From NCBI GenBank assembly GCA_947000775.1, contig CAMQGK010000439.1:186001-250000 (forward strand): a DNA stretch of 64,000 nucleotides. Reading direction: 5' to 3'. Positions within the stretch are counted from its first letter, which is position 1, and the number at the start of each line of letters is the position of its first letter. This document shows, in pieces, positions 40,001-54,000 of this stretch. The notes under the pieces are model-generated. The model ran no database searches. It was not told the DNA's origin and saw only the letters and a list, made by a program, of their open reading frames with translations. The stretch comes from Pterois miles (taxonomy: Eukaryota; Chordata; Actinopteri; Perciformes; Scorpaenidae). The position numbers were made by a program, and so were the translations under genes.

Positions 40001-40723
40001 AAGTAACACAAAGCAAAGTAACGCAACGCAAAGTAACGCTACGCAAAGTAACACAACGCAAAGTAATGCAACGCAACGCACTACAACACAAGGCAAAGTA
40101 AAACAACGCAAAGTAACGCAACGCACTACAACACAAGGCAAAGTAACGCAACGCAAAGTAACGCAACGCAAAGTAACGCAACGCAAAGTAACCTAACGCA
40201 AAGTAACACAACGCAAAGTAACGCAACGCAAAGTAATGCAACGTGCTACAACACAAGGCAAAGTAACGCAACGCAAAGTAACACAACGCAAAGTAACGTA
40301 ACGCAAAGTAATGCAACGTGCTATAACACAAGGCAAAGTAACGCAACGCAAAGCAACGCAAAGCAAAGCAACGCAACGCAACGCAAAGTAATGCAACATG
40401 CTATAACACAAGGCAAAGTAACGCAACGCAAAGTAACACAATGCAAAGTGACGCAATGTTCTACAACACAACGCAAAGTAACACAACGCAAAGTAACGCA
40501 AGGCAAAGTAACACAACGCAAAGTAACACAACACAAAGTAATACAACCCAAAGTAACACAATGCAAAGTAACACAACGCAAAGTAACACAACACTAAGTA
40601 ACGCAAGACAAACTAAAACAACGCAAAGTAACACAACATGCTATAACACAAGGCAAAGTAACGCAACGCAAAGTAACGCAACGCAAAGTAACACAACGCA
40701 AAGTAACAACGCACTATAACACA

Positions 40724-43050
40724 ATGCAAAGTAACACAACACAAAGTAACACAAGGCAAAGTAACACAAGGCAAAGTAACACAATGCAAATTAACACAAC
40801 GCACTACAAATCAAGTCAAAGTAACGCAACGCAAAGTAACACAATGCAAAGTAACACAAGGCAAAGTAACACAATGCAAATTAACACAACGCACTACAAA
40901 TCAAGTCAAAGTAACGCAACGCAAAGTAACACAATGCAAAGTAACACAACACAAAGTAACACAACACAAAGTAACACAACACAAAGTAACGCAATGGAAA
41001 GTAACACAACGCAAAGTAACAACGAAAAGTAACACAACGCAAAGTAACGCAACACATTACAACAGAAGGCAAAATGACGCAATGCAAAGTAACGCAAAGC
41101 AAAGTAACGCAACGCAAAGTAACACAATGCAAAGTCACGCAATGTTCTACAACACAACGCAAAGTAACACAATGCAAAGTAACACAACGCGAAGTAACGC
41201 AACGCAAAGTAACGCAACACAAAGTAACACAACGCAAAGTAACGCAACGCAAAGTAACGCAACACAAAGTAACACAACGCAAAGTAACACAACGCAAAGT
41301 AATACAACCCAAAGTAATGCAACGCAAAGTAGCGCAACGCAAAGTAACACAACGCAAAGTAACACAACGCAAAGTAACACAACGCAAAGTAACGCAACGC
41401 AAAGTAACACAACGCAAAGTAACGCAACGCAAAGTAACGCAACACAAAGTAACGCAACACAAAGTAACGCAACACAAAGTAACGCAACACAAAGTAACGC
41501 AACACAAAGTAACGCAACGAAAAGTAATGCAACATGATACAACACAAGGCAAAGTAACGCAACGCAAAGTAACACAACGCAAAGTAACGCAACGCAAAGT
41601 AATGCAACGTGCTATAACACAAGGCAAAGTAACGCAACGCAAAGTAACACAACACAAAGTAATGCAACATGCTATAACACAAGGCAAAGTAACGCAACGC
41701 AAAGTAACACAACACAAAGTAATACAACCCAAAGTGACGCAACGCAAAGTAATAAAACGCAAAGTAACACAATGCAAAGTAACACATCGCAAAGTAACAC
41801 AACGCACTATAACACAATGCAAAGTAACACAACGCAAAGTAACACAATGCAAAGTAACACAACACACTACAAATCAAGGCAAAGTAACGCAACGCAAAGT
41901 AACACAACGCAAAGTAACACAATGCAAAGTAACACAACACAAAGTAACGCAATGGAAAGTAATGCAACGCAAAGTAACGCAATGCAAAGTAACACAACGC
42001 AAAGTAACAACGAAAAGGAACACAACGCAAAGTAACGCAACACATTACAACACAAGGCAAAATAACGCAATGCAAAGTAACGCAACGCAACGCAACGCAA
42101 CGCAAAGTAACACAATGCAAAGTAACGCAATGTTCTACAACACAAATCAAAGTAACACAATGCAAAGTAACACAACGCAAAGTAACGCAACGCAAAGTCA
42201 CACAACGCAACGTAACACAACGCAAAGTAACGCAATGCAAAGTAACGCAACACAAAGTAACGCAACACAAAGTAACGCAACATAAAGTAACGCAATGCAA
42301 ACTAACGCAACGCAACGCACTACAACACAAGGCAAAGTAAAACAACGCAAAGTAACACAACGCACTATAACACAACGCAAAATAACACAATGCAAAGTAA
42401 CACAACGTACTACAAATCAAGGCAAAGTAACATAACGCAAAGTAACGCAACGCAAAGCAACGCAACGCAAAGTAATGCAACATGCTATAACACAAGGCAA
42501 AGTAACGCAACGCAAAGTAACACAACACAAAGTAATACAACCCAAAGTAACGCAACGCAAAGTAATACAACGCAAAGTAACACAATGCAAAGTAACGCAA
42601 CGCAAAGTAACACAACGCAAAGTAACACAACGCAAAGTAACGCAACGCAAAGTAACGCAACGCAAAGTAACGCAACGCAAAGTAACTCAACGGAAAGTAA
42701 CGCAAGGCAAAGTAACACAACGCAAAGTAACACAACGCAAAGTAATACAACCCAAAGTAACGCAACGCAAAGTAACACAACGCAAAGTAACACAATGCAA
42801 AGTAACACAACCCTAAGTAACGCAAGACAAACAAAAACAACGCAAAGTAACACAACGTGCTACAACACAAGGCAAAGTAACGCAACGCAAAGTAACGCAA
42901 CGCAAAGTAACACAACGCAAAGTAAAACAACGCACTATAACACAATGCAAAGTAACACAACGCAAAGTAACACAAGGCAAAGTAACACAACGCAAAGTAA
43001 CACAATGCAAAGTAACACAATGCACTACAAATCAAGGCAAAGTAACGCAA
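40724..43050. repeat. HOR-B copy C (partial, about 2.3 kb)
   Basis: Third, incomplete copy. It follows copy B at offsets of 9,483, then 9,618 (it retains the nine monomers lost in B), then 9,355 bp (it lacks the 253 bp local duplication and is shorter by 10 bp in a pentamer run). Similarity to the HOR-B order ends near 43,050, where GTAACACAACGC monomers replace the GTAGCGCAAC monomer. Its right part is also the start of HOR-C. Confidence 0.85.
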
Positions 43051-46000
43051 CGCAAAGTAACACAACGCAAAGTAACACAACACAAAGTAACACAACACAA
43101 AGTAACGCAATGGAAAGTAATGTAACGCAAAGTAACGGAATGCAAAGTAACACAATGCAAAGTAACAACGCAAATTAACACAACGCAAAGTAACGCAACA
43201 CATTACAACACAAGGCAAAATAACGCAATGCAAAGTAACGCAACGCAAAGTAACGCAACGCAAAGTAACACAATGCAAAGTCACGCAATGTTCTACAACA
43301 CAACGCAAAGTAACACAACGCAAAGTAACGCAACACATTACAACACAAGGCAAAATAACGCAATGCAAAGTAACGCAACGCAAAGTAACGCAACACAAAG
43401 TAACGCAACGCAAAGTAACACAATGCAAAGTCACGCAATGTTCTACAACACAACGCAAAGTAACACAACGCAAAGTAACACAACGCAAAGTAACACAACG
43501 CGAAGTAACGCAACGTAAAGTAACGCAACACAAAGTAACACAACGCAAAGTAACGCAACGCAAAGTAACGTAACGCAACGCACTTCAACACAAGGCAAAG
43601 TAACACAAGGCAAAGTAACACAAGGCAAAGTAACACAACGCAAAGTAACGCAACGTAAAGTAACACAACGCACTACAACACAAGGCAAAGCAACGCAGTG
43701 CAAAGTAACACAACGCAAAGTGACGCAACGCAAAGTAACACAATGCAAAGTAACACAACGCAAAGTAAACAACACAAAGTAACACAACGCAAAGTAACAC
43801 AACGCAAAGTAACACAACGCAAAGTAACACAACACAAAGTAATACAACCCAAAGTGACGCAACGCAAAGTAATACAACGCAAAGTAACACAATGCAAAGT
43901 GACGCAACGCAAAGTAACACAATGCAAAGTAACACAACGCAAAGTAACACAACACAAAGTAACACAACACAAAGTAACACAACACAAAGTAACACAACAC
44001 AAAGTAACGCAAAACAAACTAAAAAAACGCAAAGTAACACAACGTACTACAACACAATGCAAAGTAACAACGCAAATTAACGCAACGCAAAGTAACGCAA
44101 CGCAAAGTAACGCAACGCAAAGTAACACAACGCAAAGTAACAAAACGCAAAGTAACGCAACGCAAAGTAACTCAACGCAAAGTAACGCAAGGCAAAGTAA
44201 CAATACGCAAAGTAACACAACGCAAAGTAATACAACCCAAAGTAACGCAACGCAAAGTAAAACAACGCAAAGTAACACAACGCAAAGTAACACAATGCAA
44301 AGTAACACAACGCAAAGTAACACAATAGTAAGTAACGCAAGACAAACTAAAACAACGCAAAGTAACACAACGTGCTATAACACAAGTCAAAGTAACGCAA
44401 CGCAAAGTACACAACGCAAAGTAACACAACGCAAAGTAACACAACGCACTATAACACAATGCAAAGTAACACAACGCAAAGTAACACAAGGCAAAGTAAC
44501 ACAACGCAAAGTAACACAATGCAAAGTAACACAATGCACTACAAATCAAGGCAAAGTAACGCAATGCAAAGTAACACAACGCAAAGTAACAAAACACAAA
44601 GTAACGCAATGGAAAGTAATGCAACGCAAAGTAACGCAATGCAAAGTAACACAACGCAAAGTAACAACGAAAAGGAACACAACGCAAAGTAACGCAACAC
44701 ATTACAACACAAGGCAAATTAACGCAATGCAAAGTAACGCAACGCAACACAACGCAAAGTAACACAATGCAAAGTCACGCAATGTTCTACAACACAACGA
44801 AAAGTAACACAATGCAAAGTAACAACGCAAAGTAACGCAACGCAAAGTCACACAACGCAAAGTAACACAACGCAAAGTAACGCAATGCAAAGTAACGCAA
44901 CACAACGCACTATAACAGAATGCAAAGTAACGCAACGCAAACTAACGTAACGCAACGCACTACAACACAAGGCAAAGTAACACAACGCAAAGTAACACAA
45001 CGCAAAGTAACACAACGCAAAGTAATACAACCCAAACTAACGCAACGCAAAGTAACACAACGTACTACAACACAATGCAAAGTAACAACGCAAAGTAACG
45101 CAACGCAAAGGAACACAACACAAAGTCACGCAATGCAAAGTAACGCAACACATTACGACACAAGTCAAAGTAACGCAACGCAAAGTAACGCAACGCAAAG
45201 TAACGCAATGCAGAGTAACACAATGCAAAGTCACGCAATGTTCCACAACACAACGCAGAGTAACACAACGCAAAGTAACACAACGCAAAGTAACGCAACG
45301 CAAAGTAACACAACGCAAAGTATCGCAACGCAAAGTAACGCAACTCAAACTAACGCAACGCAACGCACTACAACACAAGGCAAAGTAACACAACGCAAAG
45401 TAACACAACGCAAAGTAACACAAGGCAAAGTAACACAAGGCAAAATAACAATGCAAAGTAACACAACGCACTACAAATCAAGGCAAAGTAACGCAACGCA
45501 AAGTAACAACGCAAAGTAACACAACTCAAAGTAACACAACACAAAGTAACGCAATGCAAAGTAATGCAACGCAAAGTAACACAACGCAAAGTAACACAAC
45601 GCAAAGTAACGCAACGCAAAGTAATGCAACGTGCTATAACACAAGGCAAAGTAACGCAACGCAAAGTAACACAACGCAAAGTAACGCAACGCAAAGTAAC
45701 ACAACACAAAGTAACACAACACAAAGTAACGCAAAACAAACTAAAACAACGCAAAGTAACACAACGTACTACAACACAATGCAAAGTAACAACACAAAGT
45801 AACGCAACACAAAGTAACGCAACACAAAGTAACGCAACGCAAAGTAACGCAACGCAAAGTAAGACAACGCAAAGTAACGCAATGCAACGCACTACAACAC
45901 AAGGCAAAGTAACACAAGGCAAAGTAACACAACGCAAAGTAACACAACGCAAAGTAACAAAACGCAAAGTAACGCAACGCAAAGTAACTCAACGCAAAGT

Positions 46001-47308
46001 AACGCAAGGCAAAGTAACAAAACGCAAAGTAACACAACGCAAAGTAATACAACCCAAAGTAACGCAACGCAAAGTAACACAACGCAAAGTAACGCAACAC
46101 ATTACAACACAAGGCAAAGTAACGTAACGCAAAGTAACGCAACGCAAAGTAACGCAACGCACTTCAACACAAGGCAAAGTAACACAACGCCAAGTAACAC
46201 AGCGCGAAGTAACACAAAGCAAAGTAACGCAACGCAAAGTAACGCAACGCAAAGTAACGCAACGCAAAGTAACGCAACGCAAAGTAACACAATGCAAAGT
46301 AACACAACACACTACAAATCAAGGCAAAGTAACGCAACGCAAAGTAACACAACGCAAAGTAACACAATGCAAAGTAACACAACACAAAGTAACGCAATGG
46401 AAAGTAATGCAACGCAAAGTAACGCAATGCAAAGTAACACAACGCAAAGTAACAACGAAAAGGAACACAACGCAAAGTAACGCAACACATTACAACACAA
46501 GGCAAAATAACGCAATGCAAAGTAACGCAACGCAACGCAACGCAACGCAACGCAACGCAAAGTAACACAATGCAAAGTCACGCAATGTTCTACAACACAA
46601 ATCAAAGTAACACAATGCAAAGTAACACAACGCAAAGTAACGCAACGCAAAGTCACACAACGCAACGTAACACAACGCAAAGTAACGCAATGCAAAGTAA
46701 CGCAACACAAAGTAACGCAACACAAAGTAACGCAACACAAAGTAACGCAATGCAAACTAACGCAACGCAACGCACTACAACACAAGGCAAAGTAAAACAA
46801 CGCAAAGTAACACAACGCACTATAACACAACGCAAAATAACACAATGCAAAGTAACACAACGTACTACAAATCAAGGCAAAGTAACATAACGCAAAGTAA
46901 CACAACGCAAAGTAACGCAACGCAAAGTAATGCAACGTGCTATAACACAAGGCAAAGTAACGCAACGCAAAGTAACACAACGCAAAGTAACGCAACGCAA
47001 AGTAACACAACACAAAGTAACACAACACAAAGTAACGCAAAACAAACTAAAACAACGCAAAGTAACACAACGTACTACAACACAATGCAAAGTAACAACA
47101 CAAAGTAACGCAACACAAAGTAACGCAACACAAAGTAACGCAACGCAAAGTAACGCAACGCAAAGTAAGACAACGCAAAGTAACGCAATGCAACGCACTA
47201 CAACACAAGGCAAAGTAACACAAGGCAAAGTAACACAACGCAAAGTAACACAACGCAAAGTAACAAAACGCAAAGTAACGCAACGCAAAGTAACTCAACG
47301 CAAAGTAA
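42066..47308. repeat. HOR-C copy 1 (5,243 bp)
   Basis: Sites here recur 5,243 bp on (for example 42,390 and 47,633), then 5,228 bp on from about 43.6 kb after loss of one monomer in copy 2. The unit joins the right end of HOR-B copy C to M1-type cassettes (about 44,044 onward), so it mixes the two marker sets. A monomer run with GTCAC/GTGAC, AATAGTAAG and CAATACGC variants is typical. Its last kilobase (46,280-47,308) is itself a further copy of sequence near 41.85-42.9 kb. Confidence 0.82.
46527..46556 (+). repeat. Six consecutive GCAAC pentamers
   Basis: The longest pure pentamer run noticed: GCAAC repeated six times between a GTAAC pentamer and a normal monomer. Related sites have fewer (four near 42,078-42,103 and 32,461-32,481, three near 23,236-23,251). 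The number of pentamers therefore changes by slippage independently of the 15-mer. Confidence 0.9.
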
Positions 47309-50300
47309 CGCAATGCAAAGTAACGCAACGCAACGCAACGCAACGCAAAGTAACACAATGCAAAGTCACGCAATGTTCTACAACACAAATCAAAGTAACA
47401 CAATGCAAAGTAACACAACGCAAAGTAACGCAACGCAAAGTCACACAACGCAACGTAACACAACGCAAAGTAACGCAATGCAAAGTAACGCAACACAAAG
47501 TAACGCAACACAAAGTAACGCAACACAAAGTAACGCAATGCAAACTAACGCAACGCAACGCACTACAACACAAGGCAAAGTAAAACAACGCAAAGTAACA
47601 CAACGCACTATAACACAACGCAAAATAACACAATGCAAAGTAACACAACGTACTACAAATCAAGGCAAAGTAACATAACGCAAAGTAACGCAACGCAAAG
47701 CAACGCAACGCAAAGTAATGCAACATGCTATAACACAAGGCAAAGTAACGCAACGCAAAGTAACACAACACAAAGTAATACAACCCAAAGTAACGCAACG
47801 CAAAGTAATACAACGCAAAGTAACACAATGCAAAGTAACGCAACGCAAAGTAACACAACGCAAAGTAACACAACGCAAAGTAACGCAACGCAAAGTAACG
47901 CAACGCAAAGTAACGCAACGCAAAGTAACTCAACGGAAAGTAACGCAAGGCAAAGTAACACAACGCAAAGTAACACAACGCAAAGTAATACAACCCAAAG
48001 TAACGCAACGCAAAGTAACACAACGCAAAGTAACACAATGCAAAGTAACACAACCCTAAGTAACGCAAGACAAACAAAAACAACGCAAAGTAACACAACG
48101 TGCTAAAACACAAGGCAAAGTAACGCAACGCAAAGTAACGCAACGCAAAGTAACACAACGCAAAGTAAAACAACGCACTATAACACAATGCAAAGTAACA
48201 CAACGCAAAGTAACACAAGGCAAAGTAACACAACGCAAAGTAACACAATGCAAAGTAACACAATGCACTACAAATCAAGGCAAAGTAACGCAACGCAAAG
48301 TAACACAACGCAAAGTAACACAACACAAAGTAACACAACACAAAGTAACGCAATGGAAAGTAATGTAACGCAAAGTAACGGAATGCAAAGTAACACAATG
48401 CAAAGTAACAACGCAAATTAACACAACGCAAAGTAACGCAACACATTACAACACAAGGCAAAATAACGCAATGCAAAGTAACGCAACGCAAAGTAACGCA
48501 ACGCAAAGTAACACAATGCAAAGTCACGCAATGTTCTACAACACAACGCAAAGTAACACAACGCAAAGTAACGCAACACATTACAACACAAGGCAAAATA
48601 ACGCAATGCAAAGTAACGCAACGCAAAGTAACGCAACACAAAGTAACGCAACGCAAAGTAACACAATGCAAAGTCACGCAATGTTCTACAACACAACGCA
48701 AAGTAACACAACGCAAAGTAACACAACGCAAAGTAACACAACGCGAAGTAACGCAACGCAAAGTAACGCAACACAAAGTAACACAACGCAAAGTAACGCA
48801 ACGCAAAGTAACGTAACGCAACGCACTTCAACACAAGGCAAAGTAACACAAGGCAAAGTAACACAACGCAAAGTAACGCAACGTAAAGTAACACAACGCA
48901 CTACAACACAAGGCAAAGCAACGCAGTGCAAAGTAACACAACGCAAAGTGACGCAACGCAAAGTAACACAATGCAAAGTAACACAACGCAAAGTAAACAA
49001 CACAAAGTAACACAACGCAAAGTAACACAACGCAAAGTAACACAACGCAAAGTAACACAACACAAAGTAATACAACCCAAAGTGACGCAACGCAAAGTAA
49101 TACAACGCAAAGTAACACAATGCAAAGTGACGCAACGCAAAGTAACACAATGCAAAGTAACACAACGCAAAGTAACACAACACAAAGTAACACAACACAA
49201 AGTAACACAACACAAAGTAACACAACACAAAGTAACGCAAAACAAACTAAAAAAACGCAAAGTAACACAACGTACTACAACACAATGCAAAGTAACAACG
49301 CAAATTAACGCAACGCAAAGTAACGCAACGCAAAGTAACGCAACGCAAAGTAACACAACGCAAAGTAACAAAACGCAAAGTAACGCAACGCAAAGTAACT
49401 CAACGCAAAGTAACGCAAGGCAAAGTAACAATACGCAAAGTAACACAACGCAAAGTAATACAACCCAAAGTAACGCAACGCAAAGTAAAACAACGCAAAG
49501 TAACACAACGCAAAGTAACACAATGCAAAGTAACACAACGCAAAGTAACACAATAGTAAGTAACGCAAGACAAACTAAAACAACGCAAAGTAACACAACG
49601 TGCTATAACACAAGTCAAAGTAACGCAACGCAAAGTAACGCAACGCAAAGTAACACAACGCAAAGTAACACAACGCACTATAACACAATGCAAAGTAACA
49701 CAACGCAAAGTAACACAAGGCAAAGTAACACAACGCAAAGTAACACAATGCAAAGTAACACAATGCACTACAAATCAAGGCAAAGTAACGCAATGCAAAG
49801 TAACACAACGCAAAGTAACAAAACACAAAGTAACGCAATGGAAAGTAATGCAACGCAAAGTAACGCAATGCAAAGTAACACAACGCAAAGTAACAACGAA
49901 AAGGAACACAACGCAAAGTAACGCAACACATTACAACACAAGGCAAATTAACGCAATGCAAAGTAACGCAACGCAACACAACGCAAAGTAACACAATGCA
50001 AAGTCACGCAATGTTCTACAACACAACGAAAAGTAACACAATGCAAAGTAACAACGCAAAGTAACGCAACGCAAAGTCACACAACGCAAAGTAACGCTAC
50101 GCAAAGTATCGCAACGCAAAGTAACGCAACTCAAACTAACGCAACGCAACGCACTACAACACAAGGCAAAGTAACACAACGCAAAGTAACACAACGCAAA
50201 GTAACACAAGGCAAAGTAACACAAGGCAAAGTAACAATGCAAAGTAACACAACGCACTACAAATCAAGGCAAAGTAACGCAACGCAAAGTAACAACGCAA

Positions 50301-51090
50301 AGTAACACAACTCAAAGTAACACAACACAAAGTAACGCAATGCAAAGTAATGCAACGCAAAGTAACACAACGCAAAGTAACACAACGCAAAGTAACGCAA
50401 CGCAAAGTAATGCAACGTGCTATAACACAAGGCAAAGTAACGCAACGCAAAGTAACACAACGCAAAGTAACGCAACGCAAAGTAACACAACACAAAGTAA
50501 CACAACACAAAGTAACGCAAAACAAACTAAAACAACGCAAAGTAACACAACGTACTACAACACAATGCAAAGTAACAACACAAAGTAACGCAACACAAAG
50601 TAACGCAACACAAAGTAACGCAACACAAAGTAACGCAACGCAAAGTAACGCAACGCAAAGTAAGACAACGCAAAGTAACGCAATGCAACGCACTACAACA
50701 CAAGGCAAAGTAACACAAGTCAAAGTAACACAACGCAAAGTAACACAACGCAAAGTAACAAAACGCAAAGTAACGCAACGCAAAGTAACTCAACGCAAAG
50801 TAACGCAAGGCAAAGTAACAAAACGCAAAGTAACACAACGCAAAGTAATACAACCCAAAGTAACGCAACGCAAAGTAACACAACGCAAAGTAACGCAACA
50901 CATTACAACACAAGGCAAAGTAACGTAACGCAAAGTAACGCAACGCAAATTAACGCAACGCACTTCAACACAAGGCAAAGTAACACAACGCCAAGTAACA
51001 CAGCGCGAAGTAACACAAAGCAAAGTAACGCAACGCAAAGTAACGCAACGCAAAGTAACGCAACGCAAAGTAACGCAACGCAAAGTAACG
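47309..51090. repeat. HOR-C copy 2 (truncated, with 442-bp loss)
   Basis: Second copy of the HOR-C unit. The offset to copy 1 is 5,243, then 5,228, then 4,786 and 4,801 bp, so a 442 bp segment present at about 44,865-45,306 in copy 1 is absent at about 50,093 here. The junction monomer reads GTAACGCTACGC, a form not seen in copy 1. Similarity to copy 1 ends near 51,090 (partner about 46,270). Confidence 0.82.
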
Positions 51091-54000
51091 CAACGCAAAG
51101 TAACGTAACGCAACGCACTTCAACACAAGGCAAAGTAACACAACGCAAAGTAACACAACGCAAAGTAACACAACGCAAAGTAACGCAACGTAAAGTAACA
51201 CAACGCACTACAACACAAGGCAAAGCAACGCAGTGCAAAGTAACACAACGCAAAGTGACGCAACGCAAAGTAACACAACGCACTATAACAGAATGCAAAG
51301 TAACACAACGCAAAGTAACACAAGGCAAAGTAACGCAACGCAAAGTAACACAACGCAAAGTAACAACGCAAAGTAACACAACGCAAAGTAACGCAACACA
51401 TTACGACACAAGGCAAAGTAACGCAACGCAAAGTAACGCAACGCAAAGTAACGCAACGCAGAGTAAAACAATGCAAAGTCACACAATGTTCTACAACAGA
51501 ACGCAAAGTAACACAACGCAAAGTAACACAACGCAAAGTAACGCAACGCAAAGTAACACAACGCAAAGTAACGCAACTCAAACTAACGCAACGCAACGCA
51601 CTACAACACAAGGCAAAGTAACGCAACGCAAAGTAACGCAACGCAAAGTAACGCAACGCAAAGTAACACAACACAAAGTAAAACAACACAAATTAACACA
51701 AAACAAACTAAAACAACGCAAAGTAACACAACGTACTACAACATAATGCAAAGTAACAACGCAAAGTAACGCAACGCAAAGTAACGCAACGCAAAGTAAA
51801 GCAACGCAAAGTAACGCAATGCAACGCACTACAACACAAGGCAAAGTAACACAACACAAAGTAACACAACGCAAAGTAACAAAACGCAAAGTAACGAAAC
51901 GCAAAGTAACTCAACGCAAAGTAACGCAAGGCAAAGTAACAAAACGCAAAGTAACACAACGCAAAGTAATACAACCCAAAGTAACGCAATGCAACGCACT
52001 ACAACACAAGGCAAAGTAACACAACGCAAAGTAATACAACCCAAAGTAACGCAACGCAAAGTAACACAACGCAAAGTAACACAATGCAAAGTAACGCAAC
52101 ACATTACAACACAAGGCAAAGTAACGTAACGCAAAGTAACGCAACGCAAAGTAACGCAACGCAAAGTATCGCAACGCAAAGTAACGCAACGCAAAGTAAC
52201 ACAATGCAAAGTAACACAACGCAAAGTCACACAATGCAAAGTAACACAACACAAAGTAACACAACACAAAGTAACGCAAAACAAACTAAAACAACGCAAA
52301 GTAACACAACGTACTACAACACAATGCAAAGTAACAACGCAAAGTAACGCAACGCAAAGTAACGCAACGCAAAGTAACACAAGGCAAAGTAACGTAACGC
52401 AAAGTAACGCAACGCAAAGTAACGCAACGCAAAGTAACGCAACGCAAAGTAATGCAACGCAAAGTAACACAATGAAAAGTCACGCAATGTTCTACAACAC
52501 AACGCAAAGTAACACAACGCAAAGTAACGCAACGCACTTCAACACAAGGCAAAGTAACACAACGCCAAGTAACACAACGCGAAGTAACACAAAGCAAAGT
52601 AACGCAACACAAAGTAACGCAACACAAAGTAACACAACGCAACGCACTTCAACACAAGGCAAAGTAACACAACGCAAAGTAACACAACGTAAAGTAACAC
52701 AACGCACTACAACACAAGGCAAAGCAACGCAATGCAAAGTAACACAACGCAAAGTAATGCAACGCAACGCACTACAACACAAGTCAAAGTAACACAACGC
52801 AAAGTAACGCAACGCACTACAACACAAGGCAAAGTAACGCAACGCAAAGTAACGCAACGCAAAGTAACCTAACGCAAAGTAACACAACGCAAAGTAACGC
52901 AACACAAAGTAATGCAACGTGCTACAACACAAGGCAAAGTAACGCAACGCAAAGTAACACAACGCAAAGTAACGCAACGCAAAGTAATGCAACGTGCTAT
53001 AACACAAGGCAAAGTAACGCAACGCAAAGCAAAGCAACGCAACGCAAAGTAATGCAACATGCTATAACACAAGGCAAAGTAACGCAACGCAAAGTAACAC
53101 AACGCAAAGTAATACAACCCAAACTAACGCAACGCAAAGTAACACAACGTACTACAACACAATGCAAAGTAACAACGCAAAGTAACGCAACGCAAAGGAA
53201 CAGAACACAAAGTAACACAACACAAAGTAACGCAAAACAAACTAAAACAACGCAAAGTAACACAACGTACTACAACACAACGCAAAGTAACGCAACGCAC
53301 TTCAACACAAGGCAAAGTAACGCAACGCCAAGTAACGCAACGCCAAGTAACGCAAAGCAAAGTAACGCAACGCAAAGTAACGCAACGCAACGCACTTCAA
53401 CACAAGGCAAAGTAACACAACGCAAAGTAACACAACGCAAAATAACACAACGTAAAGTAACACAACGCACTACAACACAAGGCAAAGCAACGCAATGCAA
53501 AGTAACACAACGCAAAGTAATGCAACGCAACGCACTACAACACAAGGCAAAGTAACACAAAGCAAAGTAACGCAACGCACCACAACACAAGGCAAAGCAA
53601 CGCAATGCAAAGTAACACAACACAAAGTAACGCAACGCACTACAACACAAGGCAAAGTAACACAACGCAAAGTAACGCAACGCAAAGTAACACAACGTAA
53701 AGTAACACAACGCACTACAACACAAGGCAAAGCAACGCAATGCAAAGTAACACAACGCAAAGTAATGCAACGCAACGCACTACAACACAAGGCAAAGTAA
53801 CACAACGCAAAGTAACGCAACGCACTACAACACAAGGCAAAGTAACGCAACGCAAAGTAACGCAACGCAAAGTACCGCAACGCAAAGTAATGCAACCCAA
53901 AGTAACGCAACGCAAAGTAACACAACGCAAAGTAACACAATGCAAAGTAACACAACGCAAAGTAACAAAATGCAAAGTAACACAACACAAAGTAACGCAA

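Larger units (their letters stand above)
31241..40723. repeat. HOR-B copy B (9,483 bp)
   Basis: Full second copy of the large unit. Its own partner sites in copy C are 9,483 bp on at the start. It lacks nine monomers (135 bp) near 31,725 that are present in copy A, in the internal relatives near 28.5 and 38.0 kb, and in copy C. It carries a private 253 bp tandem duplication near 32,391-32,896. The nested 1.96 kb and 0.9 kb duplications of copy A recur here (about 33.3-37.1 kb and 36,173-37,852) in the same order, so they pre-date the 9.48 kb duplication. Confidence 0.88.

Noticed and set aside
40906..43578. Long - strand reading frame of 890 codons (and 783-codon frames at 28,192-30,543 and 37,675-40,026)
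   Set aside because: The peptide is only the translated 15-mer and changes repeat type (Tyr-Phe-Ala, Cys-Val-Thr, Val-Leu-Leu-Cys) whenever an indel shifts the frame. Overlapping frames on both strands are equally open, and variation follows CpG sites, not codon positions.
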